Shown: positions 17,207 to 25,844 of the stretch, piece after piece
How positions within the stretch are numbered: position 1 is the stretch's first letter
Layout of the letters: the number at the start of each line of letters is the position of its first letter
Source of the DNA: JABMMZ01 sp044377005
Lineage (GTDB): Bacteria; Bacteroidota; Bacteroidia; NS11-12g; UBA955
Assembly: GCA_044377005.1 (NCBI GenBank)
Contig: JBILJV010000001.1
Span: 45,377-109,376, forward strand
Reading direction: 5' to 3'
Length of the DNA stretch: 64,000 nt
Program-made: the position numbers and the translations under genes
Notes under the pieces: generated by a model
Told to the model about the DNA's origin: nothing
The model's database searches: none
Seen by the model: the letters and a program-made list of their open reading frames with translations, nothing else

Positions 17207-18187
17207 TTAAGCTAAAATCCAATTAAATTTGTATTCCGTTTTAGGAACCACTATTCTATCTGCAATTTTGGTCATTCTCTTAGGTAAAGCCATTACGTAG
17301 TCTCTTGCTTTCTCGGCTTCTTCATTAAATCCTGTCATGGTTTCTATTTTCCATTCGTCAATTAAGGATTGCATAATATCGATATAATCGTGCGCCGTGT
17401 AAACGCCAATTCTTTGAGCGGCATCACTGAAGTTGGAAAATATGCCTGTTTCTGATCCTAATTGTTTTAAACATTGAGATGGCATTAATATTTTACTTCG
17501 CATCATTGTTTCAAATGCAATCATCATTTCACTCGGGTCTAGTTCGAAAATTTTGCTTACAAATAATTTATAGGCTTTAGCATGACGTGCTTCATCCGCT
17601 GCAACCAAACCGCAAAGTTTAGAAAGCATGTTGTTGCCTTCTTGCTTAGCTATAGATGCTACTCTTCTGTGTGAAATGTTAGTTGCCAATTCTTGAAAAC
17701 TGGTATAAACGAAATTTTTATAAGGGTCGGTAGCGGCTAAATTATCAAAGCCATCTGCGATTAAAAATTGGGTTGATGCTTCAAACTGCCTCATGTCTAT
17801 TCTGCCACATAAATACAAATATCGGTTTAAAACATCGCCATGTCTGTTTTCTTCAGCGGTCCACCTTCTAAGCCACTTCATCCAACCGTTGTTCTCATAT
17901 TGATTTACCCCCTTAATGCCAGACAACCAAGTTTCGTAAGTTGGTAAAGCCTCTTCGGTAATAGTGTCTGCAACCAAAACCGCCAAAAAATCGTAAGACA
18001 AGTTTTGAGCTTGTTCTTGAATGGTTTTTAAGTCGCTAATAAAGCTTGTATCAGAAGTTAATGGCAATAGTTCAGAGGCTTGCCAATTGGTTTCAATAGG
18101 TTTTAAATAGTCGTCGCTTATTGAATCTATAGTGGTCCCAATATGTAACATAACTTCGGAACGCTGATCACTGATTTCTGGGGTCAT
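17207..18187 (-). CDS. Acyl-ACP desaturase (ferritin-like di-iron)
   Basis: A 326-residue stearoyl-ACP-desaturase-family protein. Such enzymes put a double bond into acyl-ACP using O2 and reduced ferredoxin at a di-iron centre. The two iron-binding signatures are present: EENRHGD near residue 106 (with an upstream Glu) and DEARH near residue 195, inside a mostly helical protein (for example FVYTSFQELATNISHRRVAS). Length fits bacterial members. No membrane helices are present, which separates it from membrane desaturases. It appears monocistronic. Confidence 0.9.
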   Translation of the reverse strand: MTPEISDQRSEVMLHIGTTIDSISDDYLKPIETNWQASELLPLTSDTSFISDLKTIQEQAQNLSYDFLAVLVADTITEEALPTYETWLSGIKGVNQYENNGWMKWLRRWTAEENRHGDVLNRYLYLCGRIDMRQFEASTQFLIADGFDNLAATDPYKNFVYTSFQELATNISHRRVASIAKQEGNNMLSKLCGLVAADEARHAKAYKLFVSKIFELDPSEMMIAFETMMRSKILMPSQCLKQLGSETGIFSNFSDAAQRIGVYTAHDYIDIMQSLIDEWKIETMTGFNEEAEKARDYVMALPKRMTKIADRIVVPKTEYKFNWILA

Positions 18188-18357
18188 TAAATGGTATTAA
18201 GTCTGTAAAGGTAATAATTTGTATTAATTATTATGAAAATTATTATTCAGTGTAAATCAAAGTGTTCGATTTTATATTGAATTTTAACAAATTAAACATT
18301 ATTTTAAAATTAATAGAAAATAGTTTTAATGTTATTAATGGATTGTTAATTAAATAA

Positions 18358-19194
18358 CTAGGCATTTAAATAAATGCCATCTTCTTTGATAATAATTAAT
18401 TTCTGCTTGTAAAGTAAGCCAATTGTTTTTTTAAAATTTTTTTTACTCATTCCCAGAATGGCTTTAATTTCATCGGGATGACTATTGTCAGTTAAATTTA
18501 AAACGCCCCCTTTTTTCTTTATTTTCTCTAAAATCAATTGTGAACTAGGTTCAATAATATTTTTATATCCTATTGGTCTAAGAGTGACATCAATTTTGTG
18601 GTCGTCGCGAATCTTTTTAATGTAGCCTTTTATTTTATCACCAGTTGTGATGTCTATATAAATATCATCAAAATAAACCAAACCAAGGTGTTTTTCATTG
18701 ATAACTACATTGAATCCCAAATCAGTTTTGTTGGCAATAATTAATCTAACATCTTGACCTTCTTCTATTGTTAATTCCTCGTTTTTTAAAAAACGATTGA
18801 TTCTTTCTGTGGCTGCAAGTCTTCCTGAACTTTTGTCTAAATACATGTAAACCAAATAAGACTGACCGACTCGCATTTTACTCACTTGCTCTTGGAAAGG
18901 TACAAATAAATCTTTCTCTAATCCCCAATACATGAATGCACCGCCTCTGTTAATGTCCACAACCTCCAAACAAGCAAAACGATGCATTGTAATATAAGGC
19001 TTTAGAGTTGTAGCAACCCATCTTTCTTCATAATCCAAATAAACAAAAACCTCTATTTTATCATCCACTTTAATGTTTTTAGGGACATATTTATTGGGTA
19101 AAAGAACCTCATCTCCCTCTGCATTTCCCAAAAAAGCACCCGGAGCGGTTAACCTCAAAACTTTCAGTGTATTGTAATTGCCTATTTCTATCAT
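18358..19194 (-). CDS. CvfB-like S1-domain RNA-binding protein
   Basis: This 278-residue protein has repeated S1-like OB folds. The first (residues 1-65) includes VLLPNKYVPKNIKVDDKIEVFVY. The second (~70-135) includes GGAFMYWGLEKDLFVPFQEQ. The third (~140-210) includes LGFNVVINEKHLGLVYFDDI. A C-terminal winged-helix-like part (~215-278) carries GGVLNLTDNSHPDEIKAILG. This is the architecture of conserved virulence factor B (CvfB), an RNA-binding regulator in firmicutes; its role here is inferred only. A TATCTTTG element on the minus strand ends 7 nt before the ATG. Confidence 0.85.
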   Translation of the reverse strand: MIEIGNYNTLKVLRLTAPGAFLGNAEGDEVLLPNKYVPKNIKVDDKIEVFVYLDYEERWVATTLKPYITMHRFACLEVVDINRGGAFMYWGLEKDLFVPFQEQVSKMRVGQSYLVYMYLDKSSGRLAATERINRFLKNEELTIEEGQDVRLIIANKTDLGFNVVINEKHLGLVYFDDIYIDITTGDKIKGYIKKIRDDHKIDVTLRPIGYKNIIEPSSQLILEKIKKKGGVLNLTDNSHPDEIKAILGMSKKNFKKTIGLLYKQKLIIIKEDGIYLNA

Positions 19195-19201
19195 CCAACG
19201 G

Positions 19202-19209
19202 CAAAGATA
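19202..19209 (-). promoter_or_regulatory. -7 element (TATCTTTG) of the CvfB-like gene
   Basis: An exact TAnnTTTG match on the minus strand lies 7 nt upstream of the ATG at 19194. It is another case of a -7 box immediately before a start codon. Confidence 0.45.
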
Positions 19210-19327
19210 ATGTTTTAGTTTGATAAGCTTGGTTTGTGATAAATTTAGCTAATCGTTGATGCTAAACTTAAAAGGGAGTTAAATTTATTTTGAAAAAAAC
19301 ACTTATTATTTCAATAAAGCGTTGATA

Positions 19328-20698
19328 TTAAAGTTGCTTCAACTTTGAATCAAGTTTTTGTCCTAAAAATTGATTAAACCAATGAGCGCTTTCTTTCAAA
19401 GTTCTTTTTTTAGTCACAAAGTCCACGTGTATCAGTCCAAATCGAGGTTCATAGCCTTCAGCCCATTCAAAATTATCAATTAGGGACCATGTAAAATAGC
19501 CTTTGATATCTACACCTTCATCTTTAGCATTTAAAACTTCTTGAAGGTGCGATTGGTAAAATATTATTCGTTGGTAATCTTGTATGCTATTGTTTTCTAT
19601 TATGTCATTAAGGGCTATGCCATTTTCGGTAATGTATAAAGGCGTATTTAATTGGTATTGATTCAGCTTTATTAATGTATGATAAATACTAGGAGGGTGT
19701 ATTTCCCAATTCATCATGGTTAATTCTTTGGTTCTTTTTACCGCCGGTATATGTTTAATGGGGAGTAATGGGTTTAGATAATTGTACTTAAACAATTCTC
19801 TTGTATAGTTTTGCACTCCAATAAAATCAAGTGGTGTCTTTAGTAAGTGTTCGTCTTTTTTAAGGTAGTTTTTCTGAGATTTGGTAAATAATTTGATGTT
19901 TTCAATCGGATAACCTTTGCCAATAATTGGCTCAAAAAACAATCTGTTAATCAATATATCTGCAAGATTAGCTGCTTTTTTATTTTGAGGCTTTGAATCT
20001 ATACTTTCAATGTGAGTAAAAGAAAATGAAGATCCAATCTGAAGTTCGGGATTTATTTTTTTTAAAGTATAATAGGTTATGTTAATACATAAGTTGGCGT
20101 GATGTAATGCCTTAATAAAGGGCTTTACTCCTCTTCTACCAGGGGCATGTATTCCAAAAAAATAACCTGCACCAACAAACACTGAAGGCTCATTCAATAA
20201 TATCCAGTGTTTAACATTAGGTAATTGCTGAATACAAACAGTAGCATATTGCTTAAACCATTGCACGATTTCAGGATTAGTCCATCCGCCTTTTTTCTCA
20301 AGAGCCTGTGGTAAGTCCCAATGATATAGGGTTATCCAAGGAGTGATTCCTTTTTCTAAACAATAAGCGACTATCGATTGGTAAAACTCAAATCCTTCAT
20401 TGTTGATATTTTCGCCGTCGGGCATTACACGAGCCCAAGCAATGCTAAATCTAAAATGCTTGAACCCTATTGATTTTAAATGGTCAATATCTGTTTTGTA
20501 GTGTGTATAAAAATCAGCAGAGTTTTTTAAGTGTTCCCTGTTTTTAATGGGGTGTTTTTTGAAAAATCGGGTTGGGGGATTGCAAAATTCATCCCAAATA
20601 GAAGGCCCTTTCCCTCCTATGTCCGTAGCAGATTCTGTTTGTGCAGCAGAAATAGAAGCGCCCCAAATAAATGATTCACCAAAATGATTTATCGTCAA
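19328..20698 (-). CDS. GH1 beta-glucosidase
   Basis: This 456-residue cytoplasmic GH1 enzyme (no signal peptide) would release non-reducing-end glucose or galactose from beta-glucosides. Canonical signatures are FIWGASISAAQTE at the N-terminus, TLYHWDLPQAL near residue 123, acid/base Glu170 in LNEPS, nucleophile Glu358 in YITENG and WSLIDNFEWAEGY near residue 405. The start is a TTG at 20698 that overlaps the TGA of the upstream LpxH-like gene (TTGA), so translational coupling is likely; no in-frame ATG is available near the N-terminus. It could finish oligosaccharides from the glucan locus 5 kb away, but it is not part of that cluster. Confidence 0.93.
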   Translation of the reverse strand: MTINHFGESFIWGASISAAQTESATDIGGKGPSIWDEFCNPPTRFFKKHPIKNREHLKNSADFYTHYKTDIDHLKSIGFKHFRFSIAWARVMPDGENINNEGFEFYQSIVAYCLEKGITPWITLYHWDLPQALEKKGGWTNPEIVQWFKQYATVCIQQLPNVKHWILLNEPSVFVGAGYFFGIHAPGRRGVKPFIKALHHANLCINITYYTLKKINPELQIGSSFSFTHIESIDSKPQNKKAANLADILINRLFFEPIIGKGYPIENIKLFTKSQKNYLKKDEHLLKTPLDFIGVQNYTRELFKYNYLNPLLPIKHIPAVKRTKELTMMNWEIHPPSIYHTLIKLNQYQLNTPLYITENGIALNDIIENNSIQDYQRIIFYQSHLQEVLNAKDEGVDIKGYFTWSLIDNFEWAEGYEPRFGLIHVDFVTKKRTLKESAHWFNQFLGQKLDSKLKQL

Positions 20699-21516
20699 GC
20701 TGTGTGAATGTTAAATTCTTTTAGTAATTCATTAATCCCAATCTCTTCATCTTCCTCTGCCACACTTGTGTCTGTAGTCTCTTGGTAAGTATACAATTCC
20801 CACTTATTATTGTTGTATTCCAATGCAGTAAGGTTCTCAACCCAATCGCCACTGTTAAGATAAAGAATGGATTTATTGTTTGTATGAATGGTTTTAATTA
20901 CTGGTTGGTGAATGTGGCCACAAACCACAGTTTGACAATCTTCGGAAAGGCCATAATTAATACAAACTTCCTCAAAATCATTGATAAATTTAACTGCTTT
21001 TTTAACGCTATTTTTAATTGCTTTTGATAGAGAAACACGTTTGCGACCTATTTTGTCTAAGCAATAATTGACAAATGTGTTGAGGATGATTAAAAAGTCA
21101 TAACATTTGCCACCAAATTTGGCAAGCCACTTAGCATGTTGAACACTAAAATCAAAGACATCTCCGTGGAAAAATAAGGTTTTGTTATTGTTTATGTTTA
21201 ATACAAGTTTGTTTATGAGCTTTATTTGACCAAAGTTCATGTCAGCAAACTTTCTTAGTAACTCATCATGGTTGCCAGTAATGTAGTAAATATCAACGCC
21301 TTTGTTCGAAAGTTTGAGTAAGTGGCGAATTATTTTCATATGACTTTTAGGGAAATACTTTTTAGAAAATTGCCAAATGTCAATAATGTCACCATTTAAA
21401 ATGAGGGTTCGGGGTTTGATGCTTTTTAGGTAAGATAAAAGCTCTTTAGCCCTACAACCATATGTGCCTAAATGAACGTCAGAGATCACTACTATATCTA
21501 CGTTTCTTGCTTCCAT
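20695..21516 (-). CDS. LpxH-like metallophosphoesterase
   Basis: A 273-residue calcineurin-like phosphoesterase with the full metal-site set: SDVHLG near residue 12, NGDIIDIW near 40, TGNHDEL near 80, FFHGDVFD near 115 and CGHIHQP near 200. The spacing and the GDIIDIW/FHGD pattern are those of UDP-2,3-diacylglucosamine pyrophosphatase (LpxH) relatives, which act in lipid A synthesis at the inner membrane. Bacteroidota often carry paralogues, so the true substrate is open. Its stop overlaps the GH1 start by 4 bp, an odd pairing of an envelope enzyme with a glucosidase. Confidence 0.82.
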   Translation of the reverse strand: MEARNVDIVVISDVHLGTYGCRAKELLSYLKSIKPRTLILNGDIIDIWQFSKKYFPKSHMKIIRHLLKLSNKGVDIYYITGNHDELLRKFADMNFGQIKLINKLVLNINNNKTLFFHGDVFDFSVQHAKWLAKFGGKCYDFLIILNTFVNYCLDKIGRKRVSLSKAIKNSVKKAVKFINDFEEVCINYGLSEDCQTVVCGHIHQPVIKTIHTNNKSILYLNSGDWVENLTALEYNNNKWELYTYQETTDTSVAEEDEEIGINELLKEFNIHTA

Positions 21517-21740
21517 TATTTTTTCAAACAGTTACGGATTGAAATAAAGAATAAGTCAAAAAAGAGAGATTGAATAAAGTCTAAAATTCGGTTTAACATG
21601 ATACAAAATTCGCAGTTGAATATAAAAAGAACATGAATTGTGTGTTAACAAAAAAAGACAATTAACATGTGTATAATTTTTTAGAAGTTAGAGTTAAAAA
21701 AATAACAATCACGCTATAAGGTATGAAATAATTCAATGAA

Positions 21741-23669
21741 TTAATAATCTCCGCCCACTTTCCTGTCGTTTAACTTTGTGTTGTTGATTTTTGGTAATTT
21801 AGAAGGTTTAGTTGTTAAGTTGGCACTATCAGTCAAGCTTTCCATAAAAGCTATGATTTGTTTGATCTCTTTTTTGCTCAACTCCAGTTTGTCGGTCCCT
21901 AAAGTTTGATAGTCTAATTGGATACCAACTCCTGCACCACCGCCATTGTTGTAAAATGTCATCACCTCATCTAAGGACTGATAGGCACCATTGTGCATAT
22001 ATGGTTTTGAAATGGCAATGTTTCTGACCGTAGGTGTTTTAAAAGAATATTCATAAAAAGGCACTTGTTCTTTAAGCAATGCACCCCCTCTGCCTTTGTC
22101 TTTGCCTAATACTTGCTTTTTTTGATGTGGGTTTTCTGATACACCCAAAACTTCCGACTCTGATTCTGAATAAAAAGGAGGTACGCTCCCATTAAAAATA
22201 GGGGCAAAATGACAAGTGCCACAAGCGGCTTTGCCCATAAATAAATTAAACCCTTCCACGATGTTGTTTTCAGCTTGACTCAATTTGTTGGGAGGATTCA
22301 GCATCAATTGGTCAAATTTTGAATTGAGTCCAATAATGGAACTTACATACACACTCATGGCAAATTGGGTGTTTTGAATGGAAATGGCTTGATTGGTATC
22401 CAAATGAAAGGCTTTGCTATACAGCGTTTTATAATCGGAACTTTGGTTTAATTTGTCTAATATGTCGTTCCAATTGGTATTAAACTCCGAGCCATTTGTA
22501 ATCACATGTTCCATTTGGTCTGTTAGGTCATGCGCTCTTAAGTCATGAAAATAGCGGTCACTATAGATGCAATTAATAAGGGTAGGGGAATTTCTGTTTA
22601 AATGACCATCAAAATTATAAGCCAAACTTTTAGCCAATTGATCGGTAAAACCTTTTTCGGGATTGTGGCAACTGGCACATGAGCGTTGGTTATTTGCAGA
22701 CAAAATAGGGTCAAAGAATAACAATTGACCCAATGTTTTGGCATCATCATTAATGAATTTTTTGGGTACATTGATATAATAATCTGAATTTAAAAAATCA
22801 GAGGCAAATAAATTATTAGATAAATAATTAAATGCTTGCGGTTTGTTGTTGATTTCTGAGGGTAGTTCTAATTCTGATGCTAAATGAGCTTTAAGCAGTT
22901 GGTCATATAGCGGATTAATCACTTGGGTTAAAAACGCATAGCGATTGAATGTTTCAAAGTTATTGTTTTGTTTTAAATAGTCTATGCCTTTATTAAGGGT
23001 TTCAAAAATAGAATCACTCAATAGTTTATTTTTAAGCTCTATTTCAGGTTGGAATATTGTTAAATCGGATTGCATGGTTTCAAATACACTTAAGGCATCT
23101 TGAATGCCATTACCAGAACCGGGCGTGTCAAAACCTGTTAAACCCAAAGTAGCTATTCTGACTAATTCAATTCTTGCGGCAATGAAAATGTCTCTTGAGT
23201 AAATTTCAGGTAAAGTCAATTGGTTCAACTGTTTAGTCATGTAATCCAATTGGATATGCATTTCTTTTGTCAAGTGTTCAGCAGAATCATCGAAGAGTAA
23301 TTCGTCTAAAACTTGTAGGCCTTTAGGTTCTAGTACATTAGCTCCAAAGCTGTTTTGTTCCAACTTAGGCAAAGGAGCGCCATTGATATTTTCTTTAATA
23401 AATGTAGCATTATAGTGTTCAGCTAAATATTCCCATGATTTATAAGATTTTCTCAAACTTAAGTAACTCGATTTTAACGCTTCAAAACTCAATGTTTTTT
23501 GTTCAAACTTGGATACGTTCCAATTGAATTCATTAACACTTGTTTTGAAATTCTCAAATCTTTTCATATCATTTTTTTTAATGATTTCAATGGGTGAATC
23601 ACTGTTTTTGAAAGCAGAAATACATAGAATGATGATAAAAAGTGAAGTTATAGTATATAATTTATTCAT
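21741..23669 (-). CDS. Di-haem cytochrome c peroxidase/MauG family protein with N-terminal helical domain
   Basis: This 642-residue exported protein (signal MNKLYTITSLFIIILCISAF) has an N-terminal ~290-residue helical domain. The C-terminal bacterial di-haem peroxidase module starts near residue 305 (LGQLLFFDPILSANNQRSCASCHNP, split) and carries two CxxCH haem sites, CASCH near 333 and CGTCH near 487. It ends with the TPTVRNIAISKPYMHNGAY motif near 565. Family members reduce peroxide or oxidise protein or small-molecule substrates in the periplasm. It sits 83 bp after the PhoX-type gene on the same strand, separated by a strong terminator, so coupling is partial at most. Confidence 0.88.
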   Translation of the reverse strand: MNKLYTITSLFIIILCISAFKNSDSPIEIIKKNDMKRFENFKTSVNEFNWNVSKFEQKTLSFEALKSSYLSLRKSYKSWEYLAEHYNATFIKENINGAPLPKLEQNSFGANVLEPKGLQVLDELLFDDSAEHLTKEMHIQLDYMTKQLNQLTLPEIYSRDIFIAARIELVRIATLGLTGFDTPGSGNGIQDALSVFETMQSDLTIFQPEIELKNKLLSDSIFETLNKGIDYLKQNNNFETFNRYAFLTQVINPLYDQLLKAHLASELELPSEINNKPQAFNYLSNNLFASDFLNSDYYINVPKKFINDDAKTLGQLLFFDPILSANNQRSCASCHNPEKGFTDQLAKSLAYNFDGHLNRNSPTLINCIYSDRYFHDLRAHDLTDQMEHVITNGSEFNTNWNDILDKLNQSSDYKTLYSKAFHLDTNQAISIQNTQFAMSVYVSSIIGLNSKFDQLMLNPPNKLSQAENNIVEGFNLFMGKAACGTCHFAPIFNGSVPPFYSESESEVLGVSENPHQKKQVLGKDKGRGGALLKEQVPFYEYSFKTPTVRNIAISKPYMHNGAYQSLDEVMTFYNNGGGAGVGIQLDYQTLGTDKLELSKKEIKQIIAFMESLTDSANLTTKPSKLPKINNTKLNDRKVGGDY

Positions 23670-23696
23670 AATACATTGGGCTTATTGAATGAAAAA

Positions 23697-23720
23697 GAAC
23701 CGATACTTTCGTATCGGTTC
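23697..23720 (-). terminator. Intrinsic terminator of the PhoX-type gene
   Basis: GAACCGATAC and GTATCGGTTC form a perfect 10-bp stem with a TTTC loop. An A run on the left reads as a U run on the minus strand. It lies 32 bp after the stop at 23752. Confidence 0.88.
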
Positions 23721-23751
23721 TTTTAATGATTGTTTATGTTTTGAGATAAGG

Positions 23752-25611
23752 TTATTCAACAATGAATTTTTGAGTCATTCCTTCAGCATTTCTGATGAAA
23801 TAAACACCAGATGCTAATTCTTCAATGTTAATTAAATTAACACCTCTTGCTACTATTACTCTTTGTCCTTGAGCATTGTAGATGGCAATATCAGTGGTTT
23901 GGTTAAAGTTTAATTCTCTAGAAGCAGGGTTTGGATAAACTGTAAAAACATTGCTTTCTTCTTTTAAAGTATTAATAATAGAAGTTTTATTTACTTTAAA
24001 ACCAGAGATAGCATAGGTTAATGAGTTGTTATATGGGAAAGTATTCGAAGTACTTGGATGTTGAGCATTAAATAACATAGTATTTTCGTCAATTGCAACT
24101 CCACCAGTTATTTCAGCACCTGGAGAACAAGCAGTAATTCTAATCAAATTATTGAAAGTAGGGTTAGGAATACTTAAATCTAATAAATATGTTTCACATA
24201 CAATTGTAACATTTGAAGGCATTCTGTTCCAGTTTGTACCATTTAAATCTTCTTGAATTATTAAGTATTCTTTTCCATCAATGTTGATGTTATGAATACC
24301 ATCTGGGTTTGAAAAATGGATAGGAGGGTAAGCATATCTGTTTTGAGAATTAATAGCAGGTGCTAAAGGTCCACCTTCAATGTATGAACGTATTAAATTA
24401 GTCGCTGGGTCGAATTCTAAAACTCTACCATAATAGTCATTAAATTTACCAGCTCTTACTGAGTCAGCAGCTTGAGCATCAGTTCCAGTAAAGTTTGAAC
24501 CTTTCAATACTCTGAATCTAGCTTTATAACCATCAATTAAACCTTGGCTAATAACACCATAACGCGCATTACCGGTATTGTATGTAAAAGCATCTCTACC
24601 TGTTTCTGTAATATAAATTTTGCCATTAGCTACAGTTCCCCATTCTAATCTGTTAAACATAGATGCACCTCTTCTTACTGCAACGGTATTTAACTGTAAC
24701 AATGTATCTAGGTTGTTTTCGATTGAAATCCATTTAGTAGGGGCATCTTGTTTGTATACATACAATTGGCCTGTAGTAAAATCACCTGCATTTGTAGCAA
24801 CAAATTTTGCTAATATACCTGGAGATCCATCTTCGAATAAATAAACGGTTTTGTTATCGTTCATTACAACACCACCTTCCCAACCAGCTCTTCCCCAGTT
24901 GTATTGTTTTCTTACAGCTTTTGCATTATTTGGATCTATTTCTACCATCCAATTTAAGTTTTCGAATTTTTTCAAAACTTTGCCATTAAAACCTGGAAAA
25001 CCAGCAGGTGTAGTTGTTCCAATAATGAAGTTAGCTGTATCTTTAATACCGCTACCATTACTAAATATACCACGATTGCTTGATTGCATCCACTCTTCAG
25101 CAGTCCAGATTCTACCACTTGGTGCATTAATACCACCGCAATTCATTCCTGTTTCACCAACAGTATTAACGAAATCTACGTTAAAGAATTTGCCTTTTCT
25201 ACCATCAGTTAAGGTTTGGTCAACAACTTCTAATTGGTCGTTAGCACCTCTTTTAAGTTTGAACATAGTCATACCACCACCATCACCAATTTTAGCATCG
25301 CTTGTTACCATTTCATGATTAACAATGACGTTGCCTAAAATACCGTTAGAGTTAGCTGGCGCTTTAGAAAAACCGATAAAATCGTGCCATTGTTTAGCAA
25401 CAGACTTACCAGCAGCATTGCCATAAGTTGCTGTAGTTTGAACCGTGTCAACTCCACCAACAAACAATACTTGTTGTTTAAGTGGGGATCTTGGCATCCA
25501 GATGGTTTTTACAGACCATGCAGTGTCAATGTTCATTGGAAACGGTGTTTGTGCATTTGCTGCAAATGCAGACAAACCCAAAGCGATAAAAGTAAAAATT
25601 TTCTTTTTCAT
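23752..25611 (-). CDS. PhoX-type (DUF839) phosphatase with T9SS sorting domain
   Basis: The start is the ATG at 25611 (MKKKIFTFIALGLSAFAANAQ, a clean signal peptide); an upstream TTG at 25635 is unlikely. The 619-residue protein has the beta-propeller PhoX/DUF839 pattern: NGILGNVIVNHEMVTSDAKI, GGINAPSGRIWTAEEWM, GWEGGVVMNDNKTVYLFEDG and VLEFDPATNLIRSYIEGG in order. It ends in a type A sorting domain (VYPNPASRELNFNQT through GVYFIRNAEG). PhoX enzymes are Ca/Fe-dependent phosphomonoesterases induced by phosphate limitation. Here the tail predicts secretion by the T9SS to the cell surface. Substrate activity is inferred. Confidence 0.85.
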   Translation of the reverse strand: MKKKIFTFIALGLSAFAANAQTPFPMNIDTAWSVKTIWMPRSPLKQQVLFVGGVDTVQTTATYGNAAGKSVAKQWHDFIGFSKAPANSNGILGNVIVNHEMVTSDAKIGDGGGMTMFKLKRGANDQLEVVDQTLTDGRKGKFFNVDFVNTVGETGMNCGGINAPSGRIWTAEEWMQSSNRGIFSNGSGIKDTANFIIGTTTPAGFPGFNGKVLKKFENLNWMVEIDPNNAKAVRKQYNWGRAGWEGGVVMNDNKTVYLFEDGSPGILAKFVATNAGDFTTGQLYVYKQDAPTKWISIENNLDTLLQLNTVAVRRGASMFNRLEWGTVANGKIYITETGRDAFTYNTGNARYGVISQGLIDGYKARFRVLKGSNFTGTDAQAADSVRAGKFNDYYGRVLEFDPATNLIRSYIEGGPLAPAINSQNRYAYPPIHFSNPDGIHNINIDGKEYLIIQEDLNGTNWNRMPSNVTIVCETYLLDLSIPNPTFNNLIRITACSPGAEITGGVAIDENTMLFNAQHPSTSNTFPYNNSLTYAISGFKVNKTSIINTLKEESNVFTVYPNPASRELNFNQTTDIAIYNAQGQRVIVARGVNLINIEELASGVYFIRNAEGMTQKFIVE

Positions 25612-25844
25612 TTTAATTAAATATTGTTGATGCAAAACTGCATCGACTATATTACCATTAGTTTGTTTTCAAATGAAAAGATTAGAAAGTTTGTGTTAAA
25701 ATTACAAAGCTTTAATGTGTTTTTTAAATTAAAACAGAAGCATGTGCATATGAAGTTTGTAGGATTTGGGGATTTAAATGTTTGTCAACTAACAAAATAG
25801 TTAAAGGTAGTATTGAATGAGCTATATTAACAAAAAGATGGTGT

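Noticed and set aside
19328..20698. GH1 as a member of the glucan operon
   Set aside because: It is on the opposite strand, 5 kb away, and coupled to a phosphoesterase gene; only a metabolic link is plausible.
24851..25318. 155-residue + strand frame
   Set aside because: Antisense to the PhoX-type gene; Pro/Leu-rich shadow composition.
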